Assembly: GCF_963855985.1 (NCBI RefSeq)
Contig: NC_087119.1
Location: 4,442,001 to 4,506,000, forward strand
Length of the DNA: 64,000 bases
Origin: Ostrinia nubilalis
Taxonomy: Eukaryota > Arthropoda > Insecta > Lepidoptera > Crambidae
Direction of reading: 5' to 3'
Shown: piece by piece, positions 23,915 to 36,148 of the stretch
How positions within the stretch are numbered: the stretch's first letter is position 1
How the letters are laid out: each line of letters opens with the position of its first letter
The notes under the pieces: model-generated
Told to the model about the DNA's origin: nothing
Database searches by the model: none
Seen by the model: only the letters and a program-made list of their open reading frames with translations
Translations under genes and position numbers: made by a program

Positions 23915-25830
23915 GTCCAGTCATTTAAGCTTAAATTTGGTAAGAATCTCGGAATTAGAGATACCCAGCTGTAAGTCTGTAAATACTTGTATATTGACAC
24001 CCTAAAAGTTGTCTCAAAACCTACATATGGTAGGGTGTAAGCAACTATTAAATTTTAAGGTCAAAGGTCACAAAAATCGGTTTTTTGCGCTTTTTTTGGA
24101 AATATCTCATTTCCTATGGGTTTTTTGCTATTTGTATTTATTATCAATATTGTAGAATACTAAATTCTCTACAAATTTTGTTTAAAAAATTTTTTTATAC
24201 GGTGAACCGTTTTCGAGATAGAGGGCGGAGAGCGCGCGGTCACTGCATCACTTCAGGTCAACTTAAGCGGTTTAGGTTTTTCATACAAAAGGATTTTCCC
24301 GCTAATTCCCGTGGGAATTTCGGTAATTACTTGTTGTAAATAAGCTTTAAGTTTACTAAGGTACCTACATGCCAAATTTCAAGCGTCTAACTTCCGTTAA
24401 GCGTTTAGATTTTTCATACAAAAGGATTTTCCCGCTAATTCCTGTTCCCGTGGGAATTCCTAAGTAAACTATAACCTGCCCAGGTGTATGAAGAATAATT
24501 GTACCAAGTTTCGTTAAAATCCGTCTAGTAGATTTTGTTTCTATAAGGAACATACAGACGGACAGACAGACAGACAAAAATTTTACTGATTGCATTTTTG
24601 GCATCAGTATCGATCACTAATCACCCCCTGATAGTTATTTTGAAAATATACACTCGACGTCAAATAAATCGCACCTCCCGCGACAAGCATTTTCAAACGT
24701 ATGCATCCCCACTTCCCACCAATATTGGTACCACTTAAAAGCCTAGTTCTAACCTTCATTTCATTAAAGGAAAGGTTTTTACCCCAAAAATGTGTCTTTA
24801 GAAGGATCCAGAGTCACTTCTTCAAAAAGTAGGTAGTTACGCTAGAGCCAACTTTTATGGCTATAAGACTGTTAAGTTGGGTTTAATTGCTATCCATCTG
24901 CTAAAGAGGACACGTGAAATCATTATTTGGTTTTATAATCATAAAAAATGGTCTAATTGATCCCATAGGTGGGCCCAAAGTGAGGTATTTTTTCAAGTCA
25001 CATTTATGGTATATGTTATTCATTTATTAAGAAATTAAATGCGCTTTTCTTTAAGGATATTTATTGGGCTTTCAAATAACACCAACATTGTTGGGGCACC
25101 TTGATTGTGTCAGGAGAAAATCGTTAAAGTTTGCGTCGCGGAAGGTGCGGTTTATTTGATGTTGAGTATATTTCATGTATAGAATTCTGTCCGTCTGTAT
25201 GTTCCTTATAGAAACAAAAACTACTCGACGGATTTTAACGAAACTTGGTACAATTATTCTTCATACACCTGGGCAGGTTATAGTATACTTAGGAATTCCC
25301 ACGGGAACAGGAATTAGCGGGAAAATCCTTTTGTATGAAAAATCTAAACGCTTAACGGAAGTTAGACGCTTGAAATTTGGCATGTATAGGTACCTTAGTA
25401 AACTCAAAGCTTAGTTACAACAAGGAATTCCCGAAATTCCCACAGGAATTAGCGGGAAAATCCTTTTGTATGAAAAATCTAAACCGCTTAAGTAGACCTG
25501 AAGTGATGCAGTGACCGCGCGCTCTCCGCCCTCTATCTCGAAAACGGTTCACCGTATAAAAAAAGTTTTTAAACAAAATTTGTAGAGAATTTAGTATTCT
25601 ACAATATTGATAATAAATACAAATAGCAAAAAACCCACAGGAAATGAGATATTTCTAAAAAAAGCGCAAAAAACCGATTTTTGTGACCGTTGACCTTGAA
25701 ATTTAATAGTTGCTTACACCCTACCATATGTAGGTTTTGAGACAACTTTTAGGGTGTCAATATACACGTATTTACAGACTTACAGCTGGGTATCTCGAAT
25801 TCCGAGGTGAACTTACTATAATGACTGGAC
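23915..25830. mobile_element. Long-arm foldback transposon (foldback 2)
   Basis: Left end TA|GTCCAGTCATTT and right end complement TA|GTCCAGTCATTA mirror each other. The arms run inward for about 600 bases each (for example ACCCAGCTGTAAGTCTGTAA, GGCGGAGAGCGCGCGGTCAC, CATACAAAAGGATTTTCCCG and GGAACATACAGACGGACAGA occur on both sides in opposite orientation). The centre is occupied by another element (24651-25168). The arms hold a local internal duplication around CATACAAAAGGATTTTCCCG. No transposase. Confidence 0.85.
24651..25168. mobile_element. TA-flanked MITE nested in the loop of foldback 2
   Basis: Ends CACTCGACGTCAAATAAATC and the complement of GGTTTATTTGATGTTGAGTA, TA on both sides, 518 bases. 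Tc1/mariner-like by target choice; no ORF. Confidence 0.75.
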
Positions 25831-26001
25831 TAGTAGAATATTTCGTATGGAAAGTTTCATTTCACGGTGTTTTTTTGTTTGTGATTTGGTGAAGTGTAAT
25901 TTTCGCAACCACCTACCAAGTACCATAAAGTTTGCCATTCGATGTATTTTAATTTTTTTTCTATTTTTTTTTATTTGGAATAAAAAAGTACGCAACGTAC
26001 A
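25831..26001. other. AT-rich spacer
   Basis: Poly(T/A)-rich sequence between foldback 2 and the palindrome; nothing recognised. Confidence 0.4.
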
Positions 26002-26080
26002 GCAAAAATGTTAATATAATGCAGACCTATGAGTGACAATAATTGTCACTCATAGATCTGCATTATATTAACATTTTTGC
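26002..26080. repeat. Near-perfect palindrome, 39-bp arms, 1-base spacer
   Basis: GCAAAAATGTTAATATAATG ... GTGACAAT is followed after a single A by its complement, with one mismatch (C/T). It could form a cruciform in DNA or a long hairpin in intronic RNA. Confidence 0.9.
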
Positions 26081-26958
26081 TTATTATCCGGCCACCCTGT
26101 GTTACAGTAAAACGACATAAAACACGTGGGAAGTCCCAACAGTGCGAGAACCCAGGCGAATGAATTGTTTGAATTCGCGTCCTAAAGGGATTTGCTTTAG
26201 TTTGGACAGAGCTTAAAACAAAGCTGTTTTTGTGTATTCTCTCTAGTAACTTTCAGGCCACCGTTTGTTTCTAATTTCTACTTGGCCCAGTTGACGGGGA
26301 TGGAATTCCCAGGCATTGCAATTTTTTGTGTCAGTTTTGTGCAACAAAGTTTGGTTTAATTAACCTAATGTAGTGTATACGATATCGATGCTCAAGTGGG
26401 TGACGCCATCATTCTTTGCGCAAAGTCTATTTTTAAAGTATATATTTTTTAATTGGAAAGGTCGAAGTAGAAGGTTAAATGGAGATAAAAGAAAGGGTAG
26501 AATAGGGTAGCCCTGAAATTGCCTTTATTATAAAAAATAGTTATTTACTTCTTGTGTTTCTTGTTACTCTTTTCAATTTGTATTACTTGTTGGTTATTAT
26601 ATCAAATTATTATCGTTTATTAAATCTAGGACTGACAATCGGGCCTAATGTCGTGATATCACACCAAATTACGCGATTCGGACTCGCGCACGTAGGGTTC
26701 CGTTCCGTACCATTATTTATAAAACATTAGACACCGTATTATAACTTGTTTTCGATTTCACCTGTCCCGGTGTCTGTCTGTAGCTCGGTGTCTGACCACA
26801 ATGAATTTTTACAAAAGCCAATTCTTCCATGTATTTGTCGAAAATGAGAAATAGCGGCCGTTTTCGAGTACCTGGTGCAATAATTATCAAAGTGATGTCC
26901 TGAGCCTGGTGACAGATAGGCAGACGGATAGTGGTTACATCATACACCCAAATGAACC
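26081..26958. other. Intronic stretch with an old repeat fragment
   Basis: The GTAGGGTTCCGTTCCGTACC word at 26692 and the CTGTCTGTAGC stretch near 26770 are typical of lepidopteran dispersed repeats. No gene is visible. Confidence 0.4.
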
Positions 26959-27012
26959 TCTAGCATAGATTAAGCAGAACTCGCAAGAGCTGTAAAACCC
27001 TTTGGACAAAAT
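26959..27012. repeat. 54-bp perfect direct repeat, copy 1
   Basis: The segment starting TCTAGCATAGATTAAGCAGA and ending TTTGGACAAAAT is identical at 27679-27732. Copy 1 runs directly into four AAATC units (to 27030), the kind of simple tail found at 3' ends of some LINEs and SINEs. Confidence 0.9.
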
Positions 27013-27678
27013 CAAATCAAATCAAATCAAAAATCGTTTTTTTACTCACACAGACATTGAAAACATACATGAGATAATTATGATTATGATGTTTAATATC
27101 AGTGTGAGTCTGATGCCTATGCTAGGTATCGAATACCTGTGTTACAGGACATCAGGCTCCCACCGCCTCGAACCTTACAGCACTTAGACAAGGCTATGAG
27201 CTAAGTGTAAGAACAACATCCATGTGGACAAAGATTTAACAAAAAAAAGAAAATAAGTAAAACATAATTTACAGAATAAAATTAAGAAGATACAATACGA
27301 TACAGAAAAAAAAAACAATGTACCTAGTGCACAATAAGAGTGTATGTGTATCTAGGCACAAGTGTGTGATATTAATGAGTGTGTGTGGATGAGAGGGTGA
27401 GCCCACTTCTAATCAGACGCTCCGAGACGGAAGGCCGCCGCCCGTCCGCAGGACCATACATGGAAAGTTGTATGATAATAGCGTTGGTATAAAATTGTCA
27501 TGGCACCTAACGACAGCAAGTGTGTAAGCCCGCGCACGCACGAAGACCGCCCAGCCCAAAAACGTCAAATCCGAGAGAGCTCTAAGTCCATAGGTGTGTT
27601 TTAGATGTACTTATTTAATTAGTTTTTCGGTTTCATCGTAGTTACGATATCATCATCGTATCATCATATACGATTTCA

Positions 27679-27732
27679 TCTAGCATAGATTAAGCAGAAC
27701 TCGCAAGAGCTGTAAAACCCTTTGGACAAAAT
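27679..27732. repeat. 54-bp perfect direct repeat, copy 2
   Basis: Identical to 26959-27012, exactly 720 bases downstream. The sequence between the copies is low in coding potential and has A-rich tracts and a GC-rich patch (27420-27560). Confidence 0.9.
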
Positions 27733-27746
27733 GATTTCATTCAGCG

Positions 27747-28612
27747 TAGGGTTTCCGATTTCTCGACTTATTTTTTTTCTCGAGTTTCGGGAATTCTCGA
27801 GGCCAAAGTCTCGAGTTTTCTCGGGTCTCGAGTCTTTTAATTAAAACTGTTGAAATCGGTTGAAATTTAATAAAAACACAGGTTTTTATTAATGTTATAA
27901 TGTGTCTGGGTTATAATCAAAAATACTGTAAAGTTTCAACAAAATCCGTTCAGTAGTTTTTGCGTGAAAGAGTAACAAACATCCAGACATCCACACAAAC
28001 TTTCGCATTTATGATATTAGTAGGATAATTATAACTTAGTAATTAACTAAAGGAACAAAAGTCATAAAGTCGCGTGTACTTTAAGGATTAATAACCATAA
28101 ATATCTGGAGCTCCAATTGAATCACTTGTTTTCCAAAGAACACAAGTCCAAATTAATTGAAAAATTACGATAATAAACCTACATTTACAAACAAAAAAAA
28201 AACTTTTAAATTAATTTTTAAACTTAAAGATAACGACTTGAATAAACGTATTTACGAGTACCTAAACTAACAGATAGTTAACAAAAAATTTCAGTCTTTA
28301 AATCAGTCAGTTATACAAACATAATAAAATATAGCATACTCGTAGGTGAACATTATTAGTTTCGGTTAAGATCATTACGTGCAAATCAAATTAGTTAAAA
28401 AAAGGAAAGACTAGGCCAGTCTAAACGCAACGTTAACCTATTAAATAATTAAAAACTTACTTTTGTCTAAGAAAATAGGCTTTCAAGAATATTAAAGCTT
28501 CAAAATCGAAACTCGAGAATTCTCGAGCTCCGGTAATTTTTATCTCGTCTCGAATGAAGCCAAACTTCTCGAGTTTTCTCGAGTTCGAGAAAGCTCGAGC
28601 AGAAACCCTAAT
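27747..28612. mobile_element. Inverted-repeat element with TAGGGTTTC ends and CTCGAG-rich arms
   Basis: The left end TAGGGTTTCCGATTTCTCGAC and right end GCTCGAGCAGAAACCCTA are inverted repeats. Many CTCGAG words occur near both ends. Between them lies a LINE/SINE tail at about 27925-28025 (AAATCCGTTCAGTAGTTTTTGCG, then AACTTTCGCATTTATGATAT), probably a separate insertion. No transposase ORF. Confidence 0.6.
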
Positions 28613-28933
28613 TCAGCGGCATTAGGAAGGAACATATTCTTTGAGTAGGTATTTGACTCATTTTGATAGCATTTTGGATTTGTGAATTTTTTGTGAGGAT
28701 ACTATTGGAGTATCTCGTTTAGGTGCAGAAGGTCCAAGTTGCAAAATGTCCAGTGGTTGCTTTCCAGTTTTCAGCAAGCGTTGGGTTGTCACTCTTTATT
28801 TGATTATTGCGAGTTATTGAGAGAAATCGTCGTCAGGATTTTCAGTGAGGTTATTATTATGTTTCACTTGTATTCTAAAATTGTTTGAAATTATCTGTTT
28901 TTACTTCAAAATAATTTCAACATAATTTCACTT

Positions 28934-29145
28934 CACTCGACGCAACTATAGTCGTATCGTCTGCATACCTCAAATTACTGACCCTGCGACCGCCAACTAC
29001 AACTCCGCCGTCCCAGCCTTCAAGTGCTTTCCGCATTATGTATTCGCTGTTCAGATTAAATAATTTAGGTGACAAAATTCATCACTGACGCACGCCCCGT
29101 TTGTGTGGAAAGTCTTTGAGTTTTGGTTTTCCAGTTTCACGATAC
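28934..29145 (-). pseudogene. RTE-clade reverse transcriptase fragment
   Basis: The minus strand reads GKPKLKDFPHKRGVRQ, two stops where GC or GD is expected, ILSPKLFNLNSEYIMRKAL, GWDGGVVVGGRRVSNLRYAD and then DTTIVAS. YADDT is the catalytic block of RTE-type reverse transcriptase. The fragment is truncated on both sides. Confidence 0.85.
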
Positions 29146-29777
29146 CCCTGCCTTTAATAGAAATCTTTATATTTAATTAATACTTGTCAGTAAAGTTGAC
29201 TGGCCGAATAGCATACTTCCCTTTAGGTACGCAACCCTAAAAACAAATAAAGTCTAAAGTATTAAAAGACAAAACAGAAAAAGATTTTGTTAGGTATATA
29301 ATTTAAAAATACTCACAATCTGCAGCTTCGCTTTCAATCGTGTGAGGTAGGGAGTAAAATGTTCTTCTGTGAGTTTCCATGGTAAGCCCGTTGCCCAGTC
29401 TTCATTGCAGTATTTTTAATTTTTAAGTGGATGCATTCCACCATTCACAAAATACGCGGAAAAAGAAGCTTGAAGGAATTTGCTGGTGATTCGGCTTAAT
29501 ATTGTATGTATAGTAGCGATTTATCGTTCAATTTCAGTTTATCGACACTAATTAAAGCACTGTTCCGCTCCTCCACACACTTTTTGAGTCCTTCGCTATC
29601 AAATCAAGTCGATATAACGAAGAACAAAAGTTCATTCAAACAAAAATAAATAAATGTACCATTAAAGAAAGACGAGACTATTGATCCAAATAAAAGTATT
29701 CAACCTGGGAGCGCACAAGTATTGTTTGTAGAAAAAGAAAACCGTCGACGACTTCTTACTGCTTACTCTTAAACATC
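29146..29777. other. Intronic stretch, nothing recognised
   Basis: AT-rich; no ORF or RNA supported. Confidence 0.4.
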
Positions 29778-29897
29778 AACCCCCTTTAATAAAAAGCTAC
29801 ACCCGGGATGAACACCGGATTCAAATGATATTTCCATACTAAATGACAATTTAAATCACGAGTTCAACTAGGGTGTAACTTTTATTATTATTCAACA
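29778..29897. mobile_element. Short MITE with ACCCCCTTTAAT end
   Basis: It shares sequence and layout with 38974-39097: CCCCCTT end, TTTCCATACTAAATGACAAT core (inverted relative to the other copy) and GGGTGTAACTTTTATTATTA at the far end. The two copies define the family. Confidence 0.7.
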
Positions 29898-30489
29898 TTA
29901 TAACTAGACAGTTTTCTTCTTACTCAATTAATATTAGAATTATAAAACAAATATTTCAGGTAAAAGTGTTTTACGTGTCTATTTAACAAAGACACTCTTT
30001 GCATCATTAAGGCATGCAATGAGATCTGCATCACAATCTGCATGGAGTAGGTAATTAATGGAGCGACTGCGTTTCCACGAACCCTGTTGTTGTTTATCAT
30101 GGCACGTTTGATTACTTGGAAAAGGTAAATAAATAAAATCTTTCATTTCTTCACAAAGATTTCGCAGTACCTACTGTTTGTTTATGTTAAGCACTTATGT
30201 AAAATTACTTATTGTATTTATTACAGTTTTCGTACATTACGTTGTTTAGCTTAGTCATAGAGCAAAGCCTAAGTTCGTTATGATGTTGACGCGACAATCA
30301 CAAGTATAGCACTTTCAAATTATAGTAGGTATATACCTACATTGCTCTTTATTTATATATTTTTTCCTAAGAACTATGGATAAACTAGCTCTGGCTAGCA
30401 AGTGAAAGGTGGACTTCATTTGGGAAGAACGTCAGCCTGTCCTGTCAGTTCTACACCGCAATTAATTTGCTACGCATCGTATTCGCATA
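29898..30489. other. Intronic stretch, nothing recognised
   Basis: AT-rich with no supported feature. Confidence 0.4.
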
Positions 30490-31950
30490 AGGGGGCGTCC
30501 ATAAATTACGTGAGACAATTTTGGCTATTTTTCAACCCCCCCACCCCCCTTGGTGAGATTTGGTGAGATTTTGCCTGACCCCCTCCCCCACCCCCAAATC
30601 TCACGTGATATTAAAAAAAATCCGAAATTTAATAGTTTTGGAGTAATATAACTGAGAAACATTTTTTTTTGTGTGCTTTAACGTTGTCGCTAACGAGTGC
30701 ATCAAAAAGATCTATAAAGTTGAAGATCTTAGTTCTTGAAACTATCTGCTAGGGACGCTGTACAATCATCATACATTTAATGTATGTCATTTTTTACGCA
30801 GTCGCTAGCGGATGACGATTGATGTAAAGTCGCACTAAGCCCACTGATTACGAATAGATCCAGAAAAACACGTGTAGTGACAGCGGTTAGTACTAGGGTC
30901 ACATTGTTTTTTACAGAAGTACCTAGTCTAATTGTTCCTTTCTACAAAATCACTAATAATCTAGCAAAATCGATTTTGATAAAAAAAGAACTTGTTTTAT
31001 AATTTTCTTAATTTCGTCATTTATTCTGCATTTAAGTATTCACACATGCAGACGGAAGCATTTTTAGTTTTATTTGTTTAGACTGTATAGAATAAAATGA
31101 CATTATCATCATACAAATATAATTTTTTAGTCTTGACAAGGAACCCTTATAGTTTCGATATGTCTGGCTGTCTGTCTGTCCGAGGTTTTGCTTGGAAACT
31201 ATTGGCATTAGGGAGCTGTAATTTTGTAGAGGTATGTATATTAATCACGCCGACAAAACGGTAGAATAAAATTTTGAAAAAAAACTTTTACATGTAGGGG
31301 AGCTACCCCTACATGTAAAGTGGGGATGATTTTTTTTTTCGTCTTCTACCCCATCGTGTGGGGTATCGTTGGATAGGTCTTTTAAAATGGCTTAGGGGTT
31401 TCTAAGACCATTTTTCGATTTAGGGATTCGTTTGCAAAATGTTAAAGTTTAAAGTGCCAATTTTTGTCCGAGTAGGGCGTCCCCCCCCGCTAAAAACTAA
31501 ACTGTTGGCTTGATAAATCTGGAAAAATTCAAGATTATAGTGCTTTTTATGAACTTTCAAGGAAAACTATAGCGGTTAAGATAGATCAGTTAGTTCAAGA
31601 GTAATAGTCATTTTACTAATGTATTATAACATTTCATACCTAATAAAAATTCCTTAGAAGAAAATATTAAAAGTGACTTTAGATGAAGTAATTGCTTACT
31701 TCTGAAATATATTATGATAACGACGGACAACTACGGAACCCTACACTGCGCGTGGCACGACACGCACTTGGCCAATTTTTTTACTTAAGATTCAACCCAG
31801 TTTTCTGGCAAACTCTATTTCTCTATTTCTTGTGGAAAAAAATACGTGATATTTCCCGAGACCCCCCCTCTCCCCCACGTGAGATTTAGTGAGGTTTTTG
31901 TTGACCCCCTCCCCCCCCTAAAAGCCTCACGTAATTTATGGACGCCCCCT
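30490..31950. mobile_element. Inverted-repeat element with AGGGGGCGTCCATAAATTAC ends
   Basis: The ends AGGGGGCGTCCATAAATTAC and its complement are followed inward by GTGAG and C-rich (CCCCCACCCCC) blocks on both sides. The 1461-base interior includes a CTGTCTGTCTGTCC microsatellite-like stretch, a small hairpin (TACATGTAGGGGAGCTACCC), and a segment recalling a common moth repeat (31721-31775). The target duplication is ambiguous. No intact ORF. Confidence 0.7.
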
Positions 31951-32038
31951 AATACACAGACAAAACAGTCCACCTTACAGTCGAAGAGGGTTCAGGAGTG
32001 CCGGCACCCTGCGATGTGACTGCTGGTTAGGGCATGCA

Positions 32039-32135
32039 ATTCGGATATCCGGATATCCATATTATTCGGATATTCGCCACATTTATTATTCGAATAGCAT
32101 CTATATAATTATTCGGTCTTTTCGAACAATACGAA
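32039..32135. repeat. Degenerate ATTCGGATAT repeat block
   Basis: ATTCGGATATC, CGGATATCC and ATTCGAATA words recur in both orientations over about 100 bases. This is a simple-sequence-like repeat. Confidence 0.5.
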
Positions 32136-32419
32136 TACTACGTCTTTCCTATTAAAAACTTGTAAAAATATCTGACCGCAAACTACTTAATAAAACTTAA
32201 AACTATTAAAACTGCAGGCAAGAAGTTAGCGGCCAGCAGTGCTGGTCGAAGGTCCGGTGAGTCCTCTTAACTTAGTTGGCCAGGCTATCGAGTTTCCGCA
32301 TCCCGCATTCCCTTTTTATGATCCTTCGAGTCTGATTTATAGTCTTGTTTATTCCATCATTAAGATTAAAATCAGATTGAATATTATCCGAGGGCCGGTC
32401 AAATTTTTACTTCCTTAAC

Positions 32420-33346
32420 ATTTGAGTGATCCCCTTGAGGTCCGGACCGTTGTCCATGAAATGTATCACGTGTGGGTCATCCGCGGCAGAAAACTTCAAA
32501 TTGCATTCTTCATCGTTGTGGGATTGCAAGGATCAACCACAATAAGGAACCTAAGATGTAAGTGCTTCCTTCCGAGCGGGTGTTGTGCTCGGGGACCAAG
32601 GTCCAATTTACACCATCTTGGTTTTCCTATATACAGTTCCTGTATACTTGGCAGGGTATAAAACTCCGACTACGCGATTCAGGAATGTAGGCGCGGTGGT
32701 GTCAGCCATAGTAACTTGTGTGTTAGCGCCATCTGTTGGTTAAGTCCGTAGTGGCGAGTCGGTAGATATCGCCACAGTCGTCTTCCATCCTTCGTACAGT
32801 TGGAGGACCTTGGACCAACGTATTTTTCCTTCACGTCTGTGTACCGTCCATTTATCATTGCTAAATCTTCCAGGATATATCTGCTTTTGATCACCATCGG
32901 TCATGACAACTCATGGTGGTGATTCGGGATATAAAATGAGAATCCGGGATGCGGATGGGATGACAGGACCCACGACTACCGGGATTGGAGGTCGTGTGGA
33001 AGGTGGAACAAACTCGGCCGGCAAGCTGTGAACCCAAGATTGCACTGGATTAGCCTGGTAAGAACTAAAAACCACCTTAGAAAATGCTGCTTCCAAGGTT
33101 TCCAATTCGACAGCAAGAGCTCTATTTTGATAAGAAGACCTCTGCCGACAGGCGTTGCGCTACGACCGAGCGTTCGCTTTTCGACGAATGACGAGATTGG
33201 GATGAATGGCGACCTGACGCCGCCCCAACTGCATGGTGGGAAGAATGAGGGTCAGAAGAAATCGCCTCTACTGGATGACGTGAGAAATGATTTTCGGAAG
33301 CTGTCGCAGTGGACTTACCTCGGCTCCGTGTTATCATATTTACCAA
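32420..33346 (-). pseudogene. Degraded LTR-retroelement gag-like region (BEL/Pao-like guess)
   Basis: On the minus strand, from about 33332, a frame begins MITRSRGKSTATASEN, continues Ser/His-rich and then VAQRLSAEVFLSK. After a frameshift near 33120 it resumes with ETLEAAFSKVVFSSY, QSWVHSLPAEFVPPSTRPPI and more Pro-rich sequence (33105-32911). A Ser-rich N-terminus, coiled-coil-like stretch and Pro-rich linker resemble insect BEL/Pao Gag. The flanking sequence down to about 32420 may be LTR, but no LTR pair is resolved. The 161-codon plus-strand frame over the same bases is a shadow. Confidence 0.4.
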
Positions 33347-33790
33347 CAGTACCTGGGATCCGGCTCGAACTATGTGGTGAACAGCCGCTCGGGCGGGTGG
33401 ATATAATGAAAAAACCTTTGGTTAAAATAAAGGTTTATTTTTTCCAAAATGCCCAGACGGCTATCAAAAACACAACTTCAAAACATAAAAGACAAAAAGG
33501 TAGCAACATGTAATAATATTAAAAAAATGGTTGGTTATGTTCGTTTACCTATCGGTTCCTAATAGGAATTTTTCAAATTTTGAGTCAATACGTAGGATTT
33601 CTTCTGTACTACCTACCCACAGCGGGTGTAATACAGCCGCTATAAATTTTCCAGTATACGAGGACACTTCGAACCTCTTGGTGGTGGTGTGCCATTTCGT
33701 GTCACTGTATGGAAAACATACCATAATGCATGTATGTTTTTAAATAGGTATCTGATTAGATTTTAACAAGTCTGACAAGAAGAGATTTTA

Positions 33791-34041
33791 CGCCCGATTC
33801 CCATATTCAATCCTTGTCCAAATCCGGATTACAACTGTCAAATTGAATTCAGTTTTAGATTATATTTCCAAAATTTTCGATGCATTTACACTTTAATATT
33901 GTTTAAATAGTCTTATAAACAATATAAAAATGTAAAAACATCAAAAACCGCAGTTATTTTGGCCAAAAACATATTAAAATTTGACAGTTGACAATCCAAA
34001 TCCGTATAATTTGGATTAGGATTGAATATAGAAATCCAGCA
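33791..34041. mobile_element. Harbinger-like MITE with TTA target duplication
   Basis: The left end CGCCCGATTCCCATATTCAATCC and the complement of the right end (TATATTCAATCC in register) are flanked by TTA on both sides. The outermost bases have diverged. It is related to 8483-10244. Confidence 0.7.
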
Positions 34042-34644
34042 TTAGTTGATAAAGTGGACAACTCGTCCGTGCGTGAACCAGTTGTCACTTTTTTTCATCT
34101 AATTCGATTAAAACACTTCACAAATTATTAGGTTAGCCAAAACACCAAACTGCCGACAAATGCAACCCCGTGGCACCTTATTGGACTGCTACTTTCGTAC
34201 TTTCACGCATTTGCTTAAGAAAGCAGAATGTATTGTAGAATGAGATGTTGGGAAGGTAGAGATGTAATGCATAATATAAGGGGGACCCCTATAACTTAAC
34301 GTGCCCAGCGATGCGCACCCCCCTGTGAGATCCAAGGAAACTGAGGGGGTGAATAGTGCGAGTGAGATAGCCAATGTAGTGGATATTGTTCCTAAGCTTG
34401 GGAATGTTTTTTAACGGAGCTGCGCAGTTGTAAGAGCAACTTACGTATATCTAGTTGCATTATTCGATTCCCTGGTGAAATTTTCAGTCGATCGTGTTTT
34501 GTAGATGAATTTAGAAGAGGAAGGAATTACTAACACATGAGAAGTAGTTTGAACTATAAATTGAAAACAAATTATTTACAAAAACTAGTGAACACAACTT
34601 TTTTTCTGGAGAGATCGGGTAGAAGGGACGTTCAATCAGACCGC
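34042..34644. other. Intronic stretch, nothing recognised
   Basis: Includes a GC-richer patch (34280-34370) without a meaningful frame. Confidence 0.4.
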
Positions 34645-34708
34645 CACAGTGTACCAAGCATTTCCCTCTACACCGTCGTTAAAGCCTTCATTGACTGGAC
34701 TAAGCTAT
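34645..34708. mobile_element. Truncated foldback-family end
   Basis: CTCTACACCGTCGTTAAAGC and TTCATTGACTGGAC followed by TA match the right end of foldback 1 (14616-14652). This is about 60 bases of terminal repeat; no partner arm is visible nearby. Confidence 0.7.
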
Positions 34709-35367
34709 GGTTTCAACAAGATGTAACAAGGGGGCTGGGCCGGTGTCGCAGCAATATGCCAAAAAAACAGAACACATTGCTCGAACTCAGCACATTAGTT
34801 GGCATCTCTCTATATTATGTATATCTATGGGTGTAACAGTCCAAGTATTTTTTCCCCTTGAAAAATGCTTTAAATTTACTTCACAGGTTTACAAATTTAC
34901 CTTATTTTATCGCTTAATGTCCTAGGCAGTTTTTGACAGTACTTAGAATACACAGCTTCTAAATTGTAATATTTTTTTGATACATCAAACATACGCAAGT
35001 ACCAAGTTCAGACAGTAATTTTAAATTAAAGACTCAGATTCAAGTTCCGCAATACTTAGATACATAGTAATTTTTAAGATAGTACTTGTGAGTATTGTTA
35101 ATAAATTATTACCAATGCACTAAATAGGCCAGTAGAATTAAACACAAAAATGAATTAAATCGGAAATAATTCCTACTAAAAAAGATTTTAGGGTTTTAAT
35201 GGCTTCATTAGTTGCCCATAAAGATTCTCCTAGATTTTCGACAGTTGTGCTTAAGTGGTGGGGGCCCTCGAAAGGGGCGCTTTTTCGGTTTTCCGGTTAT
35301 ACCGCGTAAAGGACTTACCCTATCGAAAAGTGGTCTTCCTGACGGTTGAAGGGCATTTAATCCTGCA

Positions 35368-35568
35368 TTAAATAAGACCAAATTCATATGTTTTGAACAA
35401 ACCGTTCTCGTGCAAATGTTCGGCAAAGTAGAAAATATGTGTATAATTAATGACCCTCTCCACGTCCAATGGCTCGTTACCCGCAGGCTTCCAAGTCTTG
35501 AAAAGGAGCGCCTCAACCAGTGTAACCCTATCAAGGCTTACGAGCTGGATGCGCCTATCCTTGTTCGT
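35368..35568 (-). pseudogene. Left-arm counterpart of the foldback 3 ORF, start codon lost
   Basis: The minus-strand frame reads NKDRRIQLVSLDRVTLVEAL and ends NGLFKTYEFGLI and a stop, 66 codons with no internal stop. Position 1 is ACG. It is the mirrored partner of 36149-36349. Confidence 0.5.
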
Positions 35569-35918
35569 CCCAGCCGTTCCTTAACTGCGGTTGCTGCACC
35601 TCTTCCTGGCACTCACCTGAACGACTCTGTGCTACCTACTGTGGCTGTCCCTCTTCCTTGTATCCTCCTGCACGACTACGTTGCCTAGCAGTATGCCTGG
35701 TCTAAGGTTCGACGCCAAAAATCAAGAACAACAAGTTCATATTAAAACGCTGAAGAGGTTTTTGTTTGTTTGTTTGAACACGCTAATCTAGTAGAATTAC
35801 TAGTTTGATTGAAAGAATTATTTTTGTGTTGAATAGCTCATAAATTGAGGAAGGCTATAGGATATATACAATCACTCTACGACTAATAGAGGCGAAGCAG
35901 TAAAGAAAAATGTTGCAA

Positions 35919-35980
35919 GCACGGAAAATAGTATTTAAGCTATTTTCACGCACGGAAAATAGTATTTAAGCTATTTTCAC
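35919..35980. repeat. Two tandem copies of a 31-bp palindromic unit in the foldback loop
   Basis: GCACGGAAAATAGTATTTAA... repeats at 35919 and 35950 without change. Each unit contains GAAAATAG and CTATTTTC as inverted halves. Confidence 0.9.
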
Positions 35981-36148
35981 GTGTACGAAGTTGATTTTGT
36001 GGCCTCGAACCTTAGACCAGGCATATGGCTAAGCAATGCAATCGTACAGGAGGGTACAAGGAAGAGAGGCAGCAACATTAGGTAACACAGAGTCGTTCAG
36101 GAGAGTGCCAGGAAGAGGCGCAGCAACCGCAGTTAAGGAACGGCTGGG

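Noticed and set aside
33028..33513. 161-codon plus-strand ORF, the longest after the 192-codon frame at 12387-12965
   Set aside because: Its opposite strand has the better gag-like composition (Ser/His-rich, coiled-coil-like, Pro-rich), so the plus frame is probably a shadow. It has no recognisable motifs.
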